Shown here: one piece after another, positions 7,236 through 12,456 of the stretch | How positions within the stretch are numbered: position 1 is the stretch's first letter | Layout: each line of letters starts with the position of its first letter | Origin: Alphaproteobacteria bacterium | GTDB lineage: Bacteria; Pseudomonadota; Alphaproteobacteria; Sphingomonadales; Sphingomonadaceae | DNA: 12,456 nucleotides | Assembly (NCBI GenBank): GCA_028293005.1 | Contig: JAQGLH010000206.1 | Location: 1-12,456 of the forward strand | Direction of reading: 5' to 3' | Notes under the pieces: model-generated | What the model saw: the letters and a program-made list of their open reading frames with translations, nothing else | Told to the model about the DNA's origin: nothing | Databases searched by the model: none | Program-made: the position numbers and the translations under genes

Positions 7236-8546
7236 ATGTCTGGATTCCACGCAAAGACCGCCAGCTCGGGCGAGCCGCGCCCGGACTATCGCGAGCTGAT
7301 CCAGGAAGACCGGATCCACGGGTCGCTCTACACCAGCGACGCCATCTTCAAGGACGAGATGCAGCGCATCTTCCGCGAAGGGTGGGTCTACGTCGCCCAC
7401 GAATCGGAAATACCCAGCCGCGGCGATTTCGTCCGCCGCCGTATCGCGGGCGACCCGGTCGTGGTCATTCGGGCCGACGACGCGCAGATCAACGTCTTCG
7501 TCAATCGCTGCGCCCACCGCGGCAATCTGCTGTGCGCCGATGACAAGGGTTCGGCGCGCGCGATCGTCTGCAAATATCACGGCTGGGCTTATGATCTTCA
7601 GGGCAAGCTGGTCGACGTGCCCTATCCGGCGGGCCTCACCGGCGACCGCAAGGGCCTCGGCCTCGCAAGGCTGCCGAGAGTCGAGAATTATCGCGGCTTC
7701 TATTTCGCCAGCTTCAACGAGCATGTGATCCCGCTGATGGAGCATCTCGGCAAATCGGCGCTGCTGATCGATCGCGCCTGCGAGATGTCGCCGACCGGCA
7801 AGCTCAAGCTCGACGGCGGCTGGGTGCAGCACCGTTTCAAGTCGAACTGGAAGATGCTGCCGGAGAACGACGTCGACGGCTATCACGTCAATTTCGTCCA
7901 TCCCTCGTTCGCGCAGGCGATCCGCTCCAACTACGACGCTGCCGCGTTCAAGAACGACGAGGAGGATCTCGTCTCCGAGGCGCGCTACTGGGGCATGGGC
8001 CATACCGAGATCGATTTCAGCAAGGCCTATACGAGCGTGCTCGAATGGTTTGGCTGCGACGAATCCCGCTATCCCCAATATGTCGGCAACATGGTCAAGG
8101 CCTATGGCGAGGAGCTCGGGCGCAAGAAGCTGACGATGGGTCCGCCGCACGCATGCATCTTCCCGAACCTGTTCCTCGCCGAGGGCAATATTGGGATGTT
8201 CGAGCCGATCAGCGCGACCGAGTGCATCCATTGGCACACGCCATTGCTGCTCGAAGGTGTCGAGAAGGGCGTCAACGACCGCTTGAAGCGCCAGTCCGAA
8301 GGCGCGCTTGGCCCCGCCGCCTTCCTGCTCGCCGACGATGCCGTCATCGCCGAACGTACGCAGGAAGCGCTCGGCCAATCGGGCGGCTGGCTCGACCTCA
8401 GCCGCGGCATCGATCGCGAGCATGAGGAAGACGGGATCATGGTCGGCCATCTCACCGACGAGCTGACCAATCGCGGTTTCTGGCACCATTATCGCGATGT
8501 CATGACCGGTGGTCCCCAGCCTGCGCGGCTCGTCAAGGCAGCCTGA
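7236..8546 (+). CDS. ipfA: Rieske aromatic-ring dioxygenase, alpha subunit (IpfA-like)
   Basis: This is the catalytic subunit of a ring-hydroxylating dioxygenase. In the ipf pathway it adds O2 across the side-chain-bearing carbon and its neighbour on an aryl-acyl-CoA. The 436-residue protein has the Rieske [2Fe-2S] motif CAHRG...CKYHGW with C92, H94, C112 and H115. The mononuclear iron site is ENDVDGYHVNFVH (210-222): D214 bridges to the neighbouring subunit's cluster, H217 and H222 are ligands, and the third ligand is probably D367 or D368 in LLADDAV. The start at 7236 is set by GGAGA at 7226-7230. It is the first gene of a five-gene operon, and the beta subunit follows after 96 bp. Family and subunit are certain. 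The ipfA name rests on the gene order of the whole operon, and the substrate might be another arylacetic or aryl-carboxylic acid. Confidence 0.8.
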   Translation: MSGFHAKTASSGEPRPDYRELIQEDRIHGSLYTSDAIFKDEMQRIFREGWVYVAHESEIPSRGDFVRRRIAGDPVVVIRADDAQINVFVNRCAHRGNLLCADDKGSARAIVCKYHGWAYDLQGKLVDVPYPAGLTGDRKGLGLARLPRVENYRGFYFASFNEHVIPLMEHLGKSALLIDRACEMSPTGKLKLDGGWVQHRFKSNWKMLPENDVDGYHVNFVHPSFAQAIRSNYDAAAFKNDEEDLVSEARYWGMGHTEIDFSKAYTSVLEWFGCDESRYPQYVGNMVKAYGEELGRKKLTMGPPHACIFPNLFLAEGNIGMFEPISATECIHWHTPLLLEGVEKGVNDRLKRQSEGALGPAAFLLADDAVIAERTQEALGQSGGWLDLSRGIDREHEEDGIMVGHLTDELTNRGFWHHYRDVMTGGPQPARLVKAA

Positions 8547-8642
8547 TTTCGGATCAAGCCGGTTTCGACCGAGCTTGGCAAAGGCAGGGGTTTCCGGCCA
8601 GCCTTCGAGGCGCCTGCGGCCAGCCAATTTTGGGGGAAGTGA

Positions 8643-9137
8643 ATGAGCGTTTCGGTTGAAGAGCGTCTGGAAATCCAGGAATTTCTGGCGCTCGAGGCCC
8701 GGCTGGCGGATGAATCCCGTTACAGCGAGTGGGAAGCCCTGGTCGACGACGATATGGTCTATTGGGTGCCGACCGCCGAAGGCGCCGTGTTGCCACCCGG
8801 CGACAAGATCTCGATCATCTTCGACAACCGCTCGCGGGTGGCGACCCGCATGCGCCAGCTCAACACCGGCAAGCGCCACTCGCAGGTGCCGGCGTCGCCG
8901 ATGGTCCGCACGCAGACCAACTTTCTGATCGAGGTGACCGGCGACGACACCTACACCGCCTGGTGCAGCCAGATCCTCTATGAATATCGCATCCAGTCGA
9001 CCCGCGAATTGTTCACTTGGCCGGCGCGCGTCGAATATCGGCTGCGCCGTCACGGCGACGGGCTGAAGATATATTTCAAGGGCGTGTTCCTGGTCTCTGC
9101 TTCGGACGCCCTCCCCGGCCTCCCGTTCATCATCTGA
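8643..9137 (+). CDS. ipfB: Rieske dioxygenase beta subunit (IpfB-like)
   Basis: This is the small structural subunit of an alpha3beta3 ring-hydroxylating dioxygenase, with a SnoaL/NTF2-like fold. The protein has 164 residues, typical for the family. It begins with the characteristic helix IQEFLALEARLADESRYSEW, in which the L-D-E-x-R-Y-x-E-W pattern is diagnostic, then DDDMVYWVPT. Central strands carry FDNRSRVATRMRQL, and the end shows RLRRHGDGLKIYFKGVFLV. A strong Shine-Dalgarno sequence GGGGGAAG (8632-8639) fixes the start at 8643. It follows the alpha subunit by 96 bp and precedes the thiolase-like gene by 8 bp, so it is clearly part of the same transcript. It carries no catalytic metal. 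Confidence 0.85.
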   Translation: MSVSVEERLEIQEFLALEARLADESRYSEWEALVDDDMVYWVPTAEGAVLPPGDKISIIFDNRSRVATRMRQLNTGKRHSQVPASPMVRTQTNFLIEVTGDDTYTAWCSQILYEYRIQSTRELFTWPARVEYRLRRHGDGLKIYFKGVFLVSASDALPGLPFII

Positions 9138-9145
9138 GCGCGCGC

Positions 9146-10321
9146 ATGGCCGGCCGTCCCATCGCAGCGATCACCGGCCTCGGTTTCAGCGCGCTGTCCC
9201 GCAAGCCCGGGCCGAGCGCGCGCCGGCTCGCTTGCGATGCGGTCCGCGATGCCGCCGCCGACGCCGGGCTGGCGCTGTCCTCGATCGACGGGCTGTTGCT
9301 CAACCGCAGCCCGATTGAGCCGTTCGAGACCCTGCCGCTCAACGTCCAGCGCGATCTCGGCCTGCGCGACCTGCGGCTGCTCGCCTCGATCGAGGGCGAG
9401 GGCAGCTCCGTCGTCCAGATGATCCAATATGCGGCGCTCGCGGTGCAATCGGGCATGGCCACTCGCGTCGCCTGCGTGTTCGCCGATGCGCCGATCTCGG
9501 CCAAGGTCAACGCCGGCCAGGCCTTCGCCATCCCGATCCCGCTGACCGGTATCGACGGCTGGGAACGCGAGATCGGGCTGCTCGGCGCCGCGCCTGCTTT
9601 CGCGTTCGTGGCCTCGCGCTACATGGCGCTTTACGGCGCAAGGGCGGAGGATTTCGGCGCCTGGGCGATCGCGGAGCGTCAATGGGCGATGCGCAATCCG
9701 CGCGCCTTCCTCAGGACGCCGCTGACGATCGAGGATTATCTCGCCTCGCGCCCGATCGCGCGGCCGATCCGGATGCTCGACTGCGCCTATCCGGTCAACG
9801 GCGGCGTCGCGTTCATCGTCGCCAGGATCGAAGAAGCCGAGGCCGCGCGCCCGCCGGTCTATATCCACGGCATCGGCCAGGGCCATTCCGGCTGCCCCGC
9901 CTTCGGCGATCTCGAGCCCGAGTTCGACAATGGCGCCGCGACCGCGGGCAGGATCGCTTACGACATGGCGGGGGTCGGCCCCGGCGACGTCTCGAGCGCC
10001 CAATTCTACGCGCCGTTCACCTGCGCCGGCATCGTCGCGCTCGAAAACTACGGCTTCTGCGGCCGCGGCGAGGGCGCGGCGTTCGTCGCCGAAGGCCATA
10101 TCGCGCCCGGCGGCACGCTGCCGGTCAACACCGGCGGTGGCCATTTGTCGGGCTTTTACCTGCAGGGCGCGACGCCGCTCAGCGAGGCCGTGATCCAGGT
10201 GCGCGGCGAAGGCGGCGAGCGCCAGGCGCCGCGCAACGACGTCGTCCTCGCCACCGGCCTCGGCGGCCGGCAGGAGCATCATTCGGCGCTGATCCTCAGC
10301 CCCCACGCCAGCCTTTCGTGA
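9146..10321 (+). CDS. ipfD: Thiolase-fold side-chain-cleaving enzyme (IpfD/Ltp2-like)
   Basis: This protein of the thiolase superfamily (SCP-x/lipid-transfer type, 391 residues) is proposed to remove the acyl-CoA side chain from the dihydrodiol-CoA made by the Rieske enzyme, leaving a catechol and a short acyl-CoA. The family shows in the N-terminal ITGLGFSALSRKPG, NRSP, LEPEFDNG, VNGG, ENYGFCGRGEG (300-310) and PVNTGGGHLSG (326-336). Where thiolases carry the nucleophilic Cys, this protein reads EGEGSSVVQMI (83-93), so it cannot act as a normal thiolase. Y288 (QFYAPF) and Y338 (SGFYLQG) are 50 residues apart, like the two catalytic tyrosines of the steroid aldolase Ltp2, suggesting retro-aldol chemistry. 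The start at 9146 lies 8 bp after ipfB, and a longer upstream frame would overlap ipfB. It is followed at once by its likely DUF35 partner. Confidence 0.78.
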   Translation: MAGRPIAAITGLGFSALSRKPGPSARRLACDAVRDAAADAGLALSSIDGLLLNRSPIEPFETLPLNVQRDLGLRDLRLLASIEGEGSSVVQMIQYAALAVQSGMATRVACVFADAPISAKVNAGQAFAIPIPLTGIDGWEREIGLLGAAPAFAFVASRYMALYGARAEDFGAWAIAERQWAMRNPRAFLRTPLTIEDYLASRPIARPIRMLDCAYPVNGGVAFIVARIEEAEAARPPVYIHGIGQGHSGCPAFGDLEPEFDNGAATAGRIAYDMAGVGPGDVSSAQFYAPFTCAGIVALENYGFCGRGEGAAFVAEGHIAPGGTLPVNTGGGHLSGFYLQGATPLSEAVIQVRGEGGERQAPRNDVVLATGLGGRQEHHSALILSPHASLS

Positions 10322-10332
10322 ACGGGCCTGTC

Positions 10333-10734
10333 ATGACCGATCCTGCGATCAACGATCCGGCCGGAGCACTCGACCCCGACGGCCTTGGCTCCGCCTTCCG
10401 CGCCGGGCTTGCGCGCGGCGAGCTGCTCATCCTCTCGTGCATCGCCTGCGGAAGCGCGCTCGACTACGCCCAGCGCTACTGCACCGCCTGCGGATCGCCC
10501 GAACTCGGCCTGCGCCGGGCGTCGGGCAAGGCGAAGCTGCGATGCGTCGTCGAAATGAGCGTCTCCTACGCACTGGAACTTCCCGCGCCGTTTCTGATAG
10601 CGTCGGTCCAACTAGAAGAAGGGCCGCATCTGCTGGCCCCCTACGATGGCGTTATGGAGAGTGAGCATGGCGGGCAACCAGTCGTCGCCCTTGTTGAAGA
10701 AGGCGGACTTCGCTTCGGTCCGGTCGAAGCCTGA
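10333..10734 (+). CDS. ipfE: DUF35 zinc-ribbon/OB-fold partner protein (IpfE-like)
   Basis: This small protein (133 residues from the ATG) has an N-terminal helix, a rubredoxin-like zinc ribbon with C36, C39, C50 and C53 (CIACG...CTACG) and a C-terminal OB-fold (about 63-133, with IASVQLEEGPHLLAPYDG). DUF35 proteins form obligate complexes with thiolase-fold partners, for example in Ltp2-ChsH2 and in acetoacetyl-CoA thiolase/HMG-CoA synthase complexes, so this one most likely completes the IpfD-like aldolase. A GTG at 10318 would overlap the ipfD stop as GTGA and add five residues. The ATG at 10333 is equally possible, and no strong Shine-Dalgarno sequence separates the two choices. Its last 68 bases are also the beginning of the CoA ligase gene. 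Confidence 0.8.
   Translation: MTDPAINDPAGALDPDGLGSAFRAGLARGELLILSCIACGSALDYAQRYCTACGSPELGLRRASGKAKLRCVVEMSVSYALELPAPFLIASVQLEEGPHLLAPYDGVMESEHGGQPVVALVEEGGLRFGPVEA
10656..10661 (+). promoter_or_regulatory. Ribosome binding site for the CoA ligase, inside the DUF35 gene
   Basis: GGAGAG lies five bases before the ATG at 10667 and decides that start over an in-frame ATG at 10646. The site is embedded in the DUF35 coding sequence. Confidence 0.65.
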
Positions 10735-12331
10735 TCCGGCAGCCCCGGCCGCGGCCGGCGCGCTCCTGCCGCGCGACCAGATCGCGCGCTGCGGCCGCCA
10801 TTACCCGAAGAAGGCCGCTTACGTCTCCGGCGACAAATCGCGCAGCTGGGGCGAGATGGACTCGCGCTCGGACCGGGTCGCCGCCGCGCTCCAGGCGCTC
10901 GGCACCGCCAAGGGCGATGCGGCCGGCATGCTCTCGGGCGAATATATCGAGGTCTACGAGCATTTCTTCGCCTGCCTGAAAATCGGCGCGATTCGCGTCG
11001 GGATCAATCGCCGGCTCGCCGTCCACGAGCTCGTCCACGTCATCCGCGACGCCGGGCTCACCTCGCTTGCGGTCCATGTCGATTGCATGCCTTTGCTCGA
11101 AAAATTGCGCGAGGCGGGCGGGCTCGAAGGGGTTCGGCTGATCGGCTTCGGCGGCAAGCATGATTTGCCGCTTGATCTCGAGACGATGATCGCCGCGGCC
11201 GACGCGCGCCCGGACTATCCCGAGATCGAGCCCGAGCATCCAGCCTTCTTTTCCTACACGTCGGGCACCACCGGCCTCCCCAAGGGTGTCGTCCTCACCC
11301 ACCGCGGACTGAGCGCGTCGTTTCCGCACGCCGTCGCGCAATTCGGCTTCACCAAGGAGGATGTCTTCTACCACGCGACCTCGAACGCCTGGGTTGCGAT
11401 CGTGCTCGGCATGCTAGGGCTCGCCAACGGCATGACGACGGTCCTTCCGGAGGGCCTGTTCGAGCTTCCCAAATTGCTCCCCGAGCTCGCGAAGCACCGC
11501 ACGACGATCGCCTTGCTCGCGCCGACGATGCTCGGCTGGGCAATCGAGGAGCATAGGAAGGGCGAGCACGATCTGTCGGCGTTGCGGATGATCGCGTTCG
11601 GCTCCTCGCCGTCGACCCCGGCGCTGATCCGCGAGGCGCACGAGGTGTTCGGCTGCGGGTTGCTCAATTGCTATGCGATGACCGAGACGACCTGGGGCGG
11701 AGTCTCGTTCCTGATGCCCGGCGAGATCCGCCGCGGCCTCGCCGACAAGCCCGACTTGCTCAACTCGGTCGGCCAGATCGCGCCGTTGTTCGATATCGCC
11801 ATCCGCGACGACGCCGGCAACGATCTACCGCGTGGGGAAGCCGGCGAATTGTGGCTGCGCAGCGAAGCCAACATGCTGCGCTATCTCAACCTGCCCGACG
11901 AGACCGCCGAAGTGCTGGTCGACGGCTGGATGCGCACCAACGACATCGGCCGGCTCGACGAGGAAGGCTATCTCTACTTGCTCGACCGCCGCAAGTTCAT
12001 GATCATCAGCGGCGGCATCAACGTCTATCCGATCGTCGTGGAGACCGCGCTCGCCGATCATCCGGCGGTCGCCGAAAGCTGCGTCGTCGGGATTCCGCAC
12101 CCGGTGTGGGGCGAGGCGATCGTCGCGGTCATCCGCTGCCGGGAAGGCCAGAGCGCCGACGCCGATGCCATGCGCGATTTCTGCCGCGACCGGCTCAACC
12201 ACGTCCAAGTGCCCAAGCATTTCCATTTCACCGATGAACCGCTGCCGCGCACGGTCACCGGCAAGATGCAGAAGGCGCAGGTCCGCCAGTCGCTCGCCGC
12301 TCAACCCGAGCTTTTCCCCTGGAACGACTAG
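10667..12331 (+). CDS. ipfF: Aryl-/acyl-CoA ligase (IpfF-like)
   Basis: This ATP-dependent acyl-adenylate/CoA ligase of the ANL superfamily has 554 residues. In the ipf pathway it converts the arylacetic or 2-arylpropionic acid to its CoA thioester, the first step and the form used by the dioxygenase. The P-loop YTSGTTGLPKG is at 197-207, the A5 motif YAMTETTWGG at 336-345 and the A7 motif RTNDIG with ribose-binding D426 at 423-428. The hinge region LDRRKFMIISGG is at 439-450, and the A10 motif PRTVTGKMQK with catalytic K533 is at 527-536. The first 30 residues are a loose Pro/Ala-rich lead absent from most relatives. No start codon exists downstream of the DUF35 stop before the conserved domain, so the gene truly begins inside DUF35. 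It ends the operon. The acid specificity cannot be read from the sequence. Confidence 0.82.
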   Translation: MAGNQSSPLLKKADFASVRSKPDPAAPAAAGALLPRDQIARCGRHYPKKAAYVSGDKSRSWGEMDSRSDRVAAALQALGTAKGDAAGMLSGEYIEVYEHFFACLKIGAIRVGINRRLAVHELVHVIRDAGLTSLAVHVDCMPLLEKLREAGGLEGVRLIGFGGKHDLPLDLETMIAAADARPDYPEIEPEHPAFFSYTSGTTGLPKGVVLTHRGLSASFPHAVAQFGFTKEDVFYHATSNAWVAIVLGMLGLANGMTTVLPEGLFELPKLLPELAKHRTTIALLAPTMLGWAIEEHRKGEHDLSALRMIAFGSSPSTPALIREAHEVFGCGLLNCYAMTETTWGGVSFLMPGEIRRGLADKPDLLNSVGQIAPLFDIAIRDDAGNDLPRGEAGELWLRSEANMLRYLNLPDETAEVLVDGWMRTNDIGRLDEEGYLYLLDRRKFMIISGGINVYPIVVETALADHPAVAESCVVGIPHPVWGEAIVAVIRCREGQSADADAMRDFCRDRLNHVQVPKHFHFTDEPLPRTVTGKMQKAQVRQSLAAQPELFPWND

Positions 12332-12356
12332 CGGGCTGCGCCTTCGCATGCGGCGT

Positions 12357-12379
12357 GTCATGCCGGGTTGGGGCATGAC
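12357..12379 (+). terminator. Hairpin 25 bp after the operon's last stop codon
   Basis: GTCATGCC (12357-12364) and GGCATGAC (12372-12379) form a perfect 8-bp stem with a 7-nt loop. It sits where a terminator for the five-gene operon is expected, but there is no T-run, so it may instead be a REP-like or mRNA-stabilising element. Confidence 0.45.
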
Positions 12380-12432
12380 GAGGCGCTGGTGCGGCTCCGC
12401 GGCAACAATCCAGACGATATGGAGCGATCTGC

Positions 12433-12453
12433 TGATTGATCACTTGATCAAAT
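12433..12453. promoter_or_regulatory. Putative operator, copy 2
   Basis: This copy is 17/21 identical to 7174-7194. The core TTGATCACTTGATCAA holds two TTGATCA units in direct repeat at 8-bp spacing, and TTGATCAA is itself a palindrome. It stands in an AT-rich stretch at the window's edge, probably before another gene under the same regulator. Confidence 0.5.
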
Positions 12454-12456
12454 TTT

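Larger units (their letters stand above)
12332..12456. other. Intergenic end of window with hairpin and operator copy
   Basis: No gene is seen here. The left half holds an inverted repeat after the ligase stop. The last 25 bases turn AT-rich and carry the second copy of the operator motif, indicating a promoter for a gene beyond the window. Confidence 0.5.

Noticed and set aside
7209..9053. Long open frame on the minus strand opposite the Rieske genes
   Set aside because: It is a mirror of GC-rich codon use. The plus strand carries full family motifs in this interval, and the antisense product has no recognisable domain.
9228..9433. Classical thiolase activity for the gene at 9146
   Set aside because: There is no cysteine at the nucleophile position, so only the fold, not thiolysis, is supported.
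9050..10306. Open frame antisense to the thiolase-like gene
   Set aside because: Its composition is that of a shadow frame, and the plus-strand gene is clear.
9682..10332. Long upstream extension of the DUF35 frame through the thiolase-like gene
   Set aside because: The extension is Arg-rich shadow sequence. The DUF35 family starts near 10318-10333.
1..12456. tRNA, rRNA, riboswitch, CRISPR array, insertion sequence or attachment site
   Set aside because: I looked for repeated spacers, cloverleaf ends and transposase motifs and saw none, though weak structured RNAs cannot be excluded by eye.

Overview
The window is GC-rich, densely coding alphaproteobacterial DNA. An inverted repeat built on GTTCGGCTGAG/CCGTCGAAG, of a kind common between genes in Sphingomonadales, and a gene set known from ibuprofen-degrading sphingomonads make a sphingomonad (Sphingomonas, Sphingobium, Rhizorhabdus, Novosphingobium or a relative) the best guess. 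No rRNA, tRNA, CRISPR array, transposase or phage gene was seen.

Left part (1-4520): the 3' part of an MHS-type major facilitator transporter converges on a two-gene ergothioneine operon on the minus strand. That operon is egtD (histidine trimethyltransferase) followed by egtB (sulfoxide synthase), joined by an ATGA stop/start overlap. A LysR-type regulator is transcribed divergently from egtD across a gap of about 48 bp.

Middle part (4656-7146, plus strand): an FAD/NAD(P)H ferredoxin reductase, a 195-bp gap filled by a REP-like inverted repeat, a small antibiotic-biosynthesis-monooxygenase (ABM) fold protein, and a TetR-type regulator. The natural C-terminal coding sequence of the TetR gene continues in another frame after a frameshift near a CG dinucleotide run.

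Right part (7173-12456, plus strand): a likely promoter/operator followed by five tightly packed genes. They encode a Rieske dioxygenase alpha subunit, its beta subunit, a thiolase-fold protein without the thiolase cysteine, a DUF35 zinc-ribbon partner, and an acyl-CoA ligase. Content and order match ipfABDEF, the arylacetic/2-arylpropionic acid (ibuprofen) pathway described from Sphingomonas Ibu-2. In that scheme the ligase makes the aryl-acyl-CoA, the Rieske enzyme dihydroxylates the ring at the side-chain-bearing carbon and its neighbour, and the thiolase-like/DUF35 pair removes the acyl-CoA side chain to leave a catechol. The upstream reductase could supply electrons, but no ferredoxin gene is present.

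The main new observations are these. (i) A 21-bp motif in front of the Rieske gene recurs with 17/21 identity at the very end of the window, suggesting a second co-regulated unit just outside. (ii) The thiolase-like protein has two tyrosines 50 residues apart, the same spacing as the catalytic tyrosines of the steroid side-chain aldolase Ltp2, which supports a retro-aldolase mechanism. (iii) The adjacent TetR gene is frameshifted. The actual substrate cannot be read from the sequence.
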